From: JBBQTU01 sp038213005
GTDB taxonomy: Bacteria > Planctomycetota > Phycisphaerae > Tepidisphaerales > Tepidisphaeraceae
Direction of reading: 5' to 3'
DNA length: 18,982 nucleotides
Assembly: GCA_038213005.1 (NCBI GenBank)
Contig: JBBQTU010000057.1
Coordinates: forward strand, 1-18,982
Numbering within the stretch: position 1 is the first letter of the stretch; every line of letters starts with the position of its first letter. Positions 5,398 to 13,244 of this stretch are shown here, piece after piece. The position numbers and the translations under genes are program-made. The notes under the pieces were generated by a model, which saw only the letters and a list, made by a program, of their open reading frames with translations, did not search any database and was not told where the DNA came from.

Positions 5398-8025
5398 TTA
5401 TTCCGTCTTCACTGCTGCCTGCTGGGTCGGCGATTCCTCGATGGGCTCACCGTCGGTCGGCACCGGCACCAGCCCAGCTTCGTCTGCGGCCTGTTGCAGT
5501 ACGTTCATAACCGGGCCGAGCAGCCGCTGTTTGCTGATCAGATACATCGACCACCACACGATCGGGATCAGGACCGCCGGCCGACTGAACGGCCAGACAT
5601 AAGCCAGTAGCAGGATCGTCAGCAGTGAACTGGCCAGCAACAGCACCTTGGTGAAGACGCTCATCATGACCTGCACCTTCACGCGCGTCAGCAGCCCTTT
5701 GGCGTGGTGTTCCGACGCCGTCAGCAGGCGGACCCGCACGTAGCGGCTGACGTAAAGTTCCAGGTCATAGGGCGACCACCCGCTGTCCACGCGGATGCGC
5801 CAGCCCACACGCTGGACATGATCGTGAATGTGCGTCAGGAGCTTCATTCTGTCTACATAATTCGAATAGTCGCTCCAGTAACGCAGCACGCGGCTGGCCT
5901 CGGGATCAACCGGCAGGTTGCGTGGCATTTCGAGCTTCGCCGTGCGCGAGCCCAGCACCCGGGCGCGAAGCATCACCGAGTGACGCGCCCAGCCACGGGT
6001 GATCGGCTGGCGGAAATGCAGCCAGGCGATCAGCAGGCGTGACAGCGGATGCGCGTGCTTAGGCATCGGCGACTGCCACGCCGCCACAACCGCCAGCGCC
6101 ACCGGGATCAGGAACATCACGATCGCCACGTACAACAGCGGAATCACCGCCAGACCAAGGATCGCCACAAACAGCGTCAGCCAGTGCCACTCGATGCTCA
6201 TCAGCATGGCCGCCACGAGGCTGGCCGGCTGGCGGTAGATCGTCTGGAACAAGCCGCTGCCGAACACGCCGTGGTAGATCACGTCGCGCCCGACGTGAAC
6301 GCCGATGTCGCCACCATAGATCTTGCCCCGCCAGTGGCTCGCGCCCAGGGCGTTGAAGCGATCGGGGTGCTTGTACTTCAACAACGCCTCGGCCTCGCCG
6401 TAGCCGCGCTGCTGGTTGAGATAGGCCTTCACAGTATTACGGCGGTAGTGCCAGACCTGCGCCGCCGGGGAGAAGCCAATCGAGTACCCCAGGTTCTGTA
6501 ACCGCCAGATGAAATCGACGTCATCGCCGGCCTTGCGGAACTGCGGGTCGAATCCGTTGATCTGCCTGGCCGCCCACGTATAGAAAGCCATGTTGCAGCC
6601 CGGCACGTGCTCGGCCTCGCGGTCGTTGATCATGACATGGGTCGGCCCGCCGGGGGAAAGCCCCACGCAGTCGGCGCGCCAGCTTCCCTCGTCAGGGATC
6701 AGATTCGGCCCGCCCATGCCGGTGTAACTGCTGCGCTTCATCGCCAGGGCGAGGTAGTACAGCCACTGGTCATCCGCTTCGCAGTCGCTGTCGGTATACA
6801 CGATGATCTCGCCCCGCGCTGTGTTCATCCCCACGTTGCGGGCATAGGACAGCCCCATGTTCTTCTGCGTAATCACCCGAAGTGGCGGCCATCCTTCAAA
6901 CTCCTTCAGGATCGCCTGCGTGTTGTCGGTTGAGCCGTCGTCGATGAACACCACCTCGAAGTTCGCGTACTGGATTGTCTGCATCGAACGCAGGCAACTC
7001 CCGACCGTACTCGCGCCGTTGTAGGAGCAGATAATGACCGACATCATCGGCCAGGCATCCACGTCGGCCGTCTGCGGCGCCCGGGCGAAGACATCCCTGA
7101 GCTTGTCGCACGCGGGCTTGGGGGTGCGGTCGCGCCGGGTGATTCCGAACGACCAGTTCTCAATCTGGTAGCCGCCAGTGAACCAGTCGTCGGTGTAGGC
7201 GAAGATGAATGTGCCGACGAGGCCCTCCTCGAACACCGCATGCACGTGCCGCTCAAGGATCTCGGCCTGCTTCTCTTCCGTATGCTCGCGCATCGTGTCG
7301 ATGCCATATTCGCCCATCATCAGCGGGCGGTCACCCGACAGGCTTTGCAGGCGGGCCAGGTAGTTGCGAAGCACCTTCTCATCGTGCAGATAGACATTGA
7401 AACAGACGAAGTCGGTCTTCTGCGGGTTGAGAAACTCAGTGGGCGGATAGTTCGCAAAGGTCACCAGACACTCGGGCGCCTCCTGCTTGACGATCCCCGC
7501 CAGTTCGTCCACGAACGCCTCAACCTCGCGATGGCCGATGAAACGCACCACCTCGGCCGGCATTTCGTTTACGACGCTGATGGCGAAGACCGCGGGATGA
7601 TTTCCCACCGTTCTCGCGGCGGCACTGACCGCATCCCGCCCAGCCTTCTCGGCGGCCGGATCACCGAGAAACGTGAGATGCTTGGGCCACGGCACATCGA
7701 CAAAGACCTTGAGCCCCATCTCATGGGCGAGGTCGAGAAACCACAGTTCCGGGACGTGGTAGACGCGAAGGCAGTTGCAGCCGATGTCGCCGATCTGCGC
7801 GAAATCGGCCTGCACCTGCTCGGTCTCAGGCAGATGCTCGCCCCGGGAGTTGGGGGCGAACGGGCCGTAGGTGACGCCCTTGACGTAGAACTTCTCATGC
7901 CCGAGCCGGAAGAACTTGCCGTCCCGGCGGACACGGTTGCTAACCCCTTCATCTCGGCGAGAACGCCCGTTGGAGACAGCGATCTCCGGGCTTTCACTGG
8001 CAATTTGCGACATAGAACCCGGCAT
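5398..8025 (-). CDS. Glycosidase-like TIM barrel fused to a membrane family 2 glycosyltransferase, 875 aa
   Basis: Residues about 30-320 form a clan GH-A type barrel: GVTYGPFAPNSRGE near the start, AISVVNEMP with the expected acid/base Glu154, and LMMGEYGID with the expected nucleophile Glu239. Residues about 329-535 are a GT-A glycosyltransferase family 2 domain: SVIICSYNGAST, FIDDGSTDNT, YTDSDCE (metal-binding Asp412/Asp414) and AGDDVDFIWR. The C-terminal third has hydrophobic segments at about 602-650 and 789-832. No signal peptide precedes the barrel. Substrate and product are unknown. By analogy with NdvC-type GH17-GT2 fusions, the barrel may remodel or branch the glucan the transferase makes. 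The frame is open up to 8103, overlapping mnmE; I prefer the ATG at 8025, with 8013 also possible. It is the last gene of the coaX-mnmE operon, 40 bp after mnmE. Confidence 0.82.
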   Translation of the reverse strand: MPGSMSQIASESPEIAVSNGRSRRDEGVSNRVRRDGKFFRLGHEKFYVKGVTYGPFAPNSRGEHLPETEQVQADFAQIGDIGCNCLRVYHVPELWFLDLAHEMGLKVFVDVPWPKHLTFLGDPAAEKAGRDAVSAAARTVGNHPAVFAISVVNEMPAEVVRFIGHREVEAFVDELAGIVKQEAPECLVTFANYPPTEFLNPQKTDFVCFNVYLHDEKVLRNYLARLQSLSGDRPLMMGEYGIDTMREHTEEKQAEILERHVHAVFEEGLVGTFIFAYTDDWFTGGYQIENWSFGITRRDRTPKPACDKLRDVFARAPQTADVDAWPMMSVIICSYNGASTVGSCLRSMQTIQYANFEVVFIDDGSTDNTQAILKEFEGWPPLRVITQKNMGLSYARNVGMNTARGEIIVYTDSDCEADDQWLYYLALAMKRSSYTGMGGPNLIPDEGSWRADCVGLSPGGPTHVMINDREAEHVPGCNMAFYTWAARQINGFDPQFRKAGDDVDFIWRLQNLGYSIGFSPAAQVWHYRRNTVKAYLNQQRGYGEAEALLKYKHPDRFNALGASHWRGKIYGGDIGVHVGRDVIYHGVFGSGLFQTIYRQPASLVAAMLMSIEWHWLTLFVAILGLAVIPLLYVAIVMFLIPVALAVVAAWQSPMPKHAHPLSRLLIAWLHFRQPITRGWARHSVMLRARVLGSRTAKLEMPRNLPVDPEASRVLRYWSDYSNYVDRMKLLTHIHDHVQRVGWRIRVDSGWSPYDLELYVSRYVRVRLLTASEHHAKGLLTRVKVQVMMSVFTKVLLLASSLLTILLLAYVWPFSRPAVLIPIVWWSMYLISKQRLLGPVMNVLQQAADEAGLVPVPTDGEPIEESPTQQAAVKTE

Positions 8026-8065
8026 CTTATGCCAAACGCCCTGCGGCGACCAGACGGACAGGGAG

Positions 8066-9172
8066 TTACGACTCAGGAATCTCACGCCACGAATCCTGTA
8101 CAACCTTTCGGATCGCCTCTACCGGCGACAACCCGCTGGCGAGGATGCTTCGCTGGCGGGCTGTCCAGGTGCAGGCCCGACTCAGTGGGAGCGATTCGCA
8201 CCCGAAACGTGATCGAATCGCCTGCCTCAACTCGCCCAGGCCTGTTCCCTGCCTCGCCGAGGTGCGCAGCGCGCCATCGTCGGTCGCCTTGTCTTGCGGC
8301 AGGTCTGCCTTGCTCCAGACGGTCAGGGCATCGGGGCAGGTAGCTCGCAGATCCGCCTGAACCGCGTCCCCCCGGCAGGTGGGATCAAGCAGCAGCAAAA
8401 TCAGATCCGCCTGGGCAATGATCTTCTTGGCGCTAGCGATCGCCTGCTGTTCGATGCAGCACTCGGCCGCCCGCAGACCAGGGGTATCGATCAGCCGCAC
8501 CGGGAAGCCGTCAAGATTCGCGGCGTCCTCGATCCAGTCGCGGGTCGTCCCTGCCAGGTCGGCGGTGATCGTACGCTCGCGGGCGAATAGCGCGTTGGCC
8601 AGCGTGCTCTTGCCGGCATTGGGCACCCCCACGATGGCAACTCGCGGCGGCGAAAGTAGCCAGCCTAGCGCCCTGTCGGCCGCGAGATTCTTGATGTCGA
8701 TCGGCTGTCCCGCCTGCGCCCGCGCGAGTATCGCCCTCCATGCCTCCGCCTGGGCCAATAGCGATGCGGCCGCCTCTCGCGTCACCGCCAGCGGAAGCCA
8801 TTGCAGTATCTCCCCCTCCAGCGACGTGTCGGCATCGACGGCATCGGGCGGCAGCGGCAGCCCCGGCCGGTCCACCACCATGAATCCGGCCGAACTGGCG
8901 GCTTCAAGGATCTCGTGGATCACCCAGTGGCCGCCGTGGACGTGCAGTTCGGCCTGTTGCGCTTTGGCGTCCCAGGCCACAACCGGGTCGTCGATCACCC
9001 GTCCCGACGAGCAAAACGTACCGTGGACCGCCAGACCATCCTGAGCGTCACAGGACAGATGGCGGGTAAGAAATTCCCGCACGTGCGGTCCACGCAGACG
9101 GATCGTTCCCAGCGCCCCAACACCCGGGGCGGTCAGGAGAATCGCCGTGCCGCCATCGCCTGGCATGGCCAT
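8066..9172 (-). CDS. mnmE: MnmE/TrmE-like tRNA modification GTPase, short form, 368 aa
   Basis: MnmE, with MnmG, modifies U34 of certain tRNAs using methylene-tetrahydrofolate. The N-terminus (TAILLTAPGVGALGTIRLRGP) matches the folate-binding domain. The G domain is intact: GVPNAGKST (182-190), AGTTRD, DTPGLR (229-234), SKAD (287-290) in place of NKxD, and SAR. The protein stops after WREIPES. It is about 80 residues shorter than usual and lacks the C-terminal FC(I/V)GK motif, whose cysteine is needed for modification in E. coli. The DNA after the stop shows no such motif in the same frame or in the downstream gene's frame. The ATG at 9172 is one base after the coaX stop, so translation is probably coupled. 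It may be a divergent planctomycete MnmE or a related GTPase with another role. Confidence 0.78.
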   Translation of the reverse strand: MAMPGDGGTAILLTAPGVGALGTIRLRGPHVREFLTRHLSCDAQDGLAVHGTFCSSGRVIDDPVVAWDAKAQQAELHVHGGHWVIHEILEAASSAGFMVVDRPGLPLPPDAVDADTSLEGEILQWLPLAVTREAAASLLAQAEAWRAILARAQAGQPIDIKNLAADRALGWLLSPPRVAIVGVPNAGKSTLANALFARERTITADLAGTTRDWIEDAANLDGFPVRLIDTPGLRAAECCIEQQAIASAKKIIAQADLILLLLDPTCRGDAVQADLRATCPDALTVWSKADLPQDKATDDGALRTSARQGTGLGELRQAIRSRFGCESLPLSRACTWTARQRSILASGLSPVEAIRKVVQDSWREIPES

Positions 9173-9173
9173 A

Positions 9174-9947
9174 TCAATTCTCGTGCTTGATGTAGTGGTT
9201 GGTGTACGCCAGGGCAATGCCATAGAGCGTCAGGTCGGGCGAGATCGCGTGGATGAGTTCCCAGCCCTCAAACAGCGCCTTGGCATCGCCGCCGGTGGCG
9301 ATAATCTCGGGCCATGTGCCCAGTTCGGTGGCATAGTTCTCCGCCAACTCCTTCACCATCCCGCGGACGCCGTGGTAAACGCCCTGCAGCATCGCCTGCT
9401 CGGTCGACTTTCCGAACGCCCCTGCCGGCACCGCGAACTCCACTTTGGGCAACTTCGCCGTCTGCTGGTGCATGGCAGCAAGCATCGCGGAGACCCCGGG
9501 AGCGATCGCCCCGCCAAGGAACTGGCCTTTGTCGTTGCAGCAGTCGATCGTGATGGCCGTACCGGCATCGACGACGATGCAGCACTTCTCCATTTCTTCA
9601 TAGGCCGCTGCGATATTCAGGACGCGGTCTACGCCTGTCTGAGCCGGTTTGTCCGTCAGGACTTCAATCGGCAGATCAATCTGCCGGCCAATCCACTCAA
9701 CGGCCTGCCCTGTGGCCTCCTTCACCGCCTTCGCCACGGCTTCGTCCATCGCTGGGTTCACCGACGCGGCCGCCACCGACGGCGACTCAAGGCCCTTGAT
9801 CATCTTCCATGCCTCGGCGATCGCGCCAACGGCGTTAACATGGGCGCCGTGCGCAATCCGGTTGGCGTACTTCAACTCGCCGCCTACAAAGACGCCCACC
9901 GCCAGTCGGCTGTTGCCGACGTTCAGTACCATCAGATTGATATCCAT
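9174..9947 (-). CDS. coaX: Type III pantothenate kinase (CoaX), 257 aa
   Basis: CoaX phosphorylates pantothenate in the first step of coenzyme A synthesis and needs a monovalent cation. Family marks are QTGVDRVLNIAAA with the catalytic Asp107, VVDAGTAITID (about 125-135) and GGAIAPGVSAM (145-155). The usual N-terminal phosphate motif DxGNT reads NVGNS (residues 9-13), so its first Asp is Asn. The length is normal. The sequence GGAAGGAATA before the ATG gives a good ribosome binding site. The start codon overlaps the stop of a 31-codon ORF by one base (TAATG). First recognised gene of the minus-strand operon with mnmE and the GH-GT2 gene. Confidence 0.88.
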   Translation of the reverse strand: MDINLMVLNVGNSRLAVGVFVGGELKYANRIAHGAHVNAVGAIAEAWKMIKGLESPSVAAASVNPAMDEAVAKAVKEATGQAVEWIGRQIDLPIEVLTDKPAQTGVDRVLNIAAAYEEMEKCCIVVDAGTAITIDCCNDKGQFLGGAIAPGVSAMLAAMHQQTAKLPKVEFAVPAGAFGKSTEQAMLQGVYHGVRGMVKELAENYATELGTWPEIIATGGDAKALFEGWELIHAISPDLTLYGIALAYTNHYIKHEN

Positions 9948-10042
9948 TATTCCTTCCAGCAGTTCGGGGCTACATCATCGAACACCAAGCCATGCGCCGC
10001 CATCCGCGCAATCTCGTTCTGTCGGGAACGATACAGCATCAT
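9947..10042 (-). CDS. 31-aa ORF coupled to coaX, probable tail of a lost gene
   Basis: The peptide ends RMAAHGLVFDDVAPNCWKE and has G/C-biased third positions, as real genes here do. Its stop overlaps the coaX start by one base, the usual sign of translational coupling. An in-frame stop lies directly before its ATG at 10042. It may be the C-terminal end of a formerly longer upstream operon gene, or a genuine small protein. I do not recognise the family. Confidence 0.35.
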   Translation of the reverse strand: MMLYRSRQNEIARMAAHGLVFDDVAPNCWKE

Positions 10043-10166
10043 TCATCTAGCAACTCGTCAATCCGCCCCGGCATGCCCAAGGCATCGTGGGTCGATCACT
10101 GGCGGCGCACCAGTGTCGCTGGATGACAACATATTGACGCAACAGCACCTTCGCCTCCCGCCGCAG

Positions 10167-10316
10167 GCGGATATAGTCTACATTGTTACCCAGGACAATG
10201 AAAATGGGCAAGAACTCAAAGACGGCATGCAGCGGCTGTTCAAGCCGGACTGGAAGCAGGTCTTCGAGCCGGCCGACGTGAAGCGGCAGGTTTGCCGCAT
10301 CGTCGGCGTGGAGTAG
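10167..10316 (+). pseudogene. Unrecognised C-terminal gene fragment
   Basis: The frame reads as protein up to a TAG at 10314: LFKPDWKQVFEPADVKRQ followed by VCRIVGVE. Nearly every codon in the last 30 ends in G or C, unlike chance ORFs. The frame stays open far upstream only by running antisense through coaX, and there is no plausible start codon or ribosome binding site. It looks like the decayed end of a gene whose front is missing. The left limit given is approximate. Confidence 0.35.
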
Positions 10317-10380
10317 ACGCGCTGCATCCAGACCGGTGGCCGAGGCGACAACAACGAGATTCCCTTTTGGAGTACGTGAC

Positions 10381-11697
10381 ATGCTCAAGATCAGCGATAA
10401 TCGACGGTTCATCGTGGACGGCGCCGGCCGACCTTTCTTCTATCTCGCGGATACGGCTTGGGAGCTGTTTCATCGGCTCACCCGCGAAGAGGCCGATTTA
10501 TACCTGGCCAACCGGGCGGCCAAGCGCTTCACAACTATTCAGGCGGTTGCCCTGGCCGAGTTCGATGGCCTCAACGAGCCAAACGCCTACGCAGATCGGC
10601 CACTGCTGGACAATGATCCGACCCGGCCGGATGAGAAGTACTGGCAGCACGTTGACTACATCGTCAAGAAGGCCAATGAGCTCGGGCTCTACATCACCCT
10701 GCTGCCCACATGGGGCGATAAGTTTCACAAAGCATGGGGAAAAGGTCCCGAAGTCTTCACGCCCGCCAATGCCAGGATCTACGGCAACTGGATCGCCAAG
10801 CGCTATGCCAACAGCGACGTGATCTGGATGCTCGGCGGGGATCGCCCGCTCTTGGAGCCGCATCTGCTGATCGTCCGGGCCATGGCGGAGGGAATCCGCG
10901 ACGCAGTTGGCAATGGGCAACTCATCACTTTCCATCCCTGCGGCGGCGAGACGTCTTCGACGTTCGTCGGCGCTGAGCCATGGCTGGATTTCAACACCAC
11001 CCAGTCCGGCCATGTTCGAGACCGCGACAACTACAACTTCATGGAACGCGACTACCGTCGCCTGCCCACCCGCCCTGTCCTGGATTCCGAACCCGGCTAT
11101 GAGGATCATCCCAACTCCTTCAACCCCGAAAAGGGGTGGCTCGATCAGCACGACATCCGCAAGAGCCTCTACTGGAGCGTGTTCGCCGGAGCCTGCGGCT
11201 ACACCTACGGCTGCCATGACATCTGGCAGATGCTGTCCGATGCCCGCCCGGCCGTGACCTGGGCACGCACGCCCTGGAAGACCGCCATCGACCTGCCCGC
11301 CGCCTGTCAACTGCGCTACTGCCGCGAACTCATCGAGTCTCGTCCTTACCTGACCCGTATCCCGGATGCCGGCGTCTGGGGCCAGACGCCGATCCTCAAG
11401 AGCGACGCAGGCACCGGAGCAGATCACGTCCACGCGACTCGGGATGCCGACTCCAGCTATGCCATGGTCTATATCCCCTCAAGCCAGCGGGTGACGATCG
11501 ACATGTCCCGCATCACCGGCGGCAAGGCGATCGCGTGGTGGTATAACCCGCGCACCGGCCAGGCAAGCGAGATCGGCGTCTTTGACACCGCCGGCAACCG
11601 CGAGTTCTACACGCCCGCCACCGATCAGACCGGGCGCGATTGGGTCCTGGTGCTCGACGATGCCACCAGGAACTACGGCCGGCCCGGAAGAGCTTGA
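10381..11697 (+). CDS. GH140-type glycoside hydrolase (DUF4038), probable apiosidase, 438 aa
   Basis: The protein matches the DUF4038/GH140 pattern from its first residues: FIVDGAGRPFFYLADTAWEL, FHRLTREEADLYLANRAAKR, then AVALAEFDGLNEPNAY, DYIVKKANELGLYITLLPTW, WMLGGDRP and VLDSEPGYEDHPN. The C-terminal 120 residues look like the small beta domain (collagen-binding-like, PF12904) usual in this family. Characterised GH140 enzymes remove D-apiose from pectic rhamnogalacturonan II. There is no signal peptide, so it probably acts on imported oligosaccharides; that is inference. I chose the ATG at 10381 because GGAG lies about 8 nt upstream; the frame extends to a GTG at 10336. A terminator-like hairpin lies 34 bp after the stop. 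Confidence 0.87.
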   Translation: MLKISDNRRFIVDGAGRPFFYLADTAWELFHRLTREEADLYLANRAAKRFTTIQAVALAEFDGLNEPNAYADRPLLDNDPTRPDEKYWQHVDYIVKKANELGLYITLLPTWGDKFHKAWGKGPEVFTPANARIYGNWIAKRYANSDVIWMLGGDRPLLEPHLLIVRAMAEGIRDAVGNGQLITFHPCGGETSSTFVGAEPWLDFNTTQSGHVRDRDNYNFMERDYRRLPTRPVLDSEPGYEDHPNSFNPEKGWLDQHDIRKSLYWSVFAGACGYTYGCHDIWQMLSDARPAVTWARTPWKTAIDLPAACQLRYCRELIESRPYLTRIPDAGVWGQTPILKSDAGTGADHVHATRDADSSYAMVYIPSSQRVTIDMSRITGGKAIAWWYNPRTGQASEIGVFDTAGNREFYTPATDQTGRDWVLVLDDATRNYGRPGRA

Positions 11698-11704
11698 GTC
11701 CGTC

Positions 11705-11974
11705 GCCTGGACGTAGCCTGTGCGTCGCCGGGCGTGCCCGTTTTTCCGGGCACGCGATTTCTTAGCCCCAACGGGGCGGCATTCTTAAGCCCAGGGTAAG
11801 CGTACTCGCGCAGCCCTGGGTAAGAACCATTCACCCTGAATGAGCCCTGAAAGGGCGACACCTCTTTCAGCACCGTATTCGCTCCAACCACCCCCTGACG
11901 CGCAACTTGCATCTGCCCGGAAGAACGGGCACGCCCGCGTTGCCTGGGCGTAGCCAGGGCGTAGCCTGGGCTCT
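11705..11974 (+). repeat. Composite hairpin/11-mer repeat element
   Basis: Both edges carry three degenerate 11-bp units close to GCCTGGGCGTA in the same orientation (11705-11737 and 11942-11974). Inside these, 11730-11752 and 11914-11936 are a 23-bp inverted repeat with one mismatch. The core has four hairpins: GCCCC-AAC-GGGGC (11765-11777), CCCAGGG/CCCTGGG (11790-11820), ATTCA-CCC-TGAAT (11829-11841) and GCCCT-GAA-AGGGC (11844-11856). The core resembles small intergenic repeats I associate with PVC-group genomes. No ORF inside looks coding. The rest of the gap to 12083 shows nothing clear. Confidence 0.65.
11732..11760 (+). terminator. Terminator-like hairpin after the GH140 gene
   Basis: GCGTGCCCG (11732-11740) pairs perfectly with CGGGCACGC (11747-11755) around a TTTTTC loop and is followed by GATTTCTT. 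It is 34 bp after the GH140 stop. The T-tail is imperfect, and the hairpin is also the left arm of the inverted repeat in the surrounding element, so its role is not certain. Confidence 0.5.
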
Positions 11975-12083
11975 GGACGCGCCACCGCTGGCGGCTAATA
12001 TGGTTCGCTGTGATTTGTAACCCATAGAACCGTGTAGCGCCGACCGCGTGATGTCGGCCGCACGGGCTGAAGGAGATTCCGTC

Positions 12084-13232
12084 ATGGCTTTGAAACCGTT
12101 TAATGTTGGCCCGGCCACTCTGCGTTCCATGCCTTTCTGGTGCGTTGGCAACCCGCTGGGTGATCCGTTCGGCGGCATCGTGCTGCCGCGTATCAGTTCA
12201 GTCGAGGTCGCCGAAGTCCTCGCATGGGCGGCCGGCGAAGGTCTCATTGAGGCCACCAGCTTCCATGATGATGACCTGGTCGACTTCGACCCTGAGAACC
12301 CCGAGGACGATCTGGACCCCACGAGCGAGACCAGTCAGACGCTCAAGGAGATCAAGGACATCCTCGACGGCGCCGGTCTGAAGATCAACACAGCCACTTG
12401 CAGTCTGCACGTGATGTCGATGTTCCGCGACGGCGGGCTGACCAACCCTGACCCCAAGATCCGCGCCATCGCCCAAAAGAAGGTCGAGCGTACCCTCCGC
12501 ATCGGCGCGAAGTTCGGCGCAAGCTGGTACACCTACTGGGTCGCCCGCGACGGCTTTGAAGTTCCCGTCGCCGTCGACTGGAAAAACACCTACAAGTGGC
12601 TCGCCGAGGGCCTCGACCACGTCTACGACTACATCAAGGCCAAGAAGCTCCGCAACTACGTCGGGGCGACCATCGAGCCCAAGCCCAATGAGCCCCGCGG
12701 CCAGATGTATCTGCCCACGTCCGGCCACGCCGTGGGCTTCATCAACGGGATGCTCAAGCACCCCGAGTTCTACAAGGTCAATCCTGAACTGCTGCAGCAC
12801 GAGAGCATGGCACTCATGAATGCTGTCATGACCGTGGGCTATCTCACCAGCCAGGACAAGCTGGCATTCCTGCACTTTGGCAGTCAGATCAAGGCCCAGT
12901 TCGACAACGACTTCCCGCCGCTGGTCGGCCCGGAAGGCCTGAAGGAGACCGTCCAGATGTTCTGGGCGCTCAAGCAGGTCGGCTGGAAGGGCCTGGTCGA
13001 ATTCGACTGCCACATGCTCCGCGCTGAAGGCGATCCGGACAACGCCGATGAATGCCGCAAGCAGTTCATCGTCAACTGCGTCAGCGCCCTGACCATGTCG
13101 CTGGCACTGGCCGAGCGGCTCGACGGCAACTGGCAGAAGGGTCTGTCGTACACGCAGGCCGATCTGGCCGGCATCATGCGGCTGACTGGCCTGAGCGCGA
13201 AGAAGATCACGGCAACCACCTTGAAAAAATAA
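12084..13232 (+). CDS. Xylose isomerase-like TIM-barrel sugar isomerase, 382 aa
   Basis: The sequence follows actinobacterial-type xylose isomerases: SFHDDDLVDF with catalytic His61 and Asp64, IEPKPNEPRG with Glu198 and Lys200, LPTSGHAVGFI, NPELLQHESMA, FDNDF with Asp274/Asp276, and EFDCH with Asp308. Aligned by eye to Streptomyces XylA, the residue equal to metal ligand Asp245 is His264. NPELLQHE has one residue more than NPEVGHE, which moves Glu217 or replaces it with Leu. So one metal site looks changed, and activity on xylose is uncertain. AAGGAGA 7 nt before the ATG fixes the start. It is followed 12 bp later by a DinB gene, clearly one operon. A terminator-like hairpin separates it from the GH140 gene. 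Confidence 0.8.
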   Translation: MALKPFNVGPATLRSMPFWCVGNPLGDPFGGIVLPRISSVEVAEVLAWAAGEGLIEATSFHDDDLVDFDPENPEDDLDPTSETSQTLKEIKDILDGAGLKINTATCSLHVMSMFRDGGLTNPDPKIRAIAQKKVERTLRIGAKFGASWYTYWVARDGFEVPVAVDWKNTYKWLAEGLDHVYDYIKAKKLRNYVGATIEPKPNEPRGQMYLPTSGHAVGFINGMLKHPEFYKVNPELLQHESMALMNAVMTVGYLTSQDKLAFLHFGSQIKAQFDNDFPPLVGPEGLKETVQMFWALKQVGWKGLVEFDCHMLRAEGDPDNADECRKQFIVNCVSALTMSLALAERLDGNWQKGLSYTQADLAGIMRLTGLSAKKITATTLKK

Positions 13233-13244
13233 GAGGAGAAGACC

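Noticed and set aside
7240..8343. Plus-strand frame of 367 codons opposite the GH-GT2 gene and mnmE
   Set aside because: Shadow of genes with intact family motifs on the other strand.
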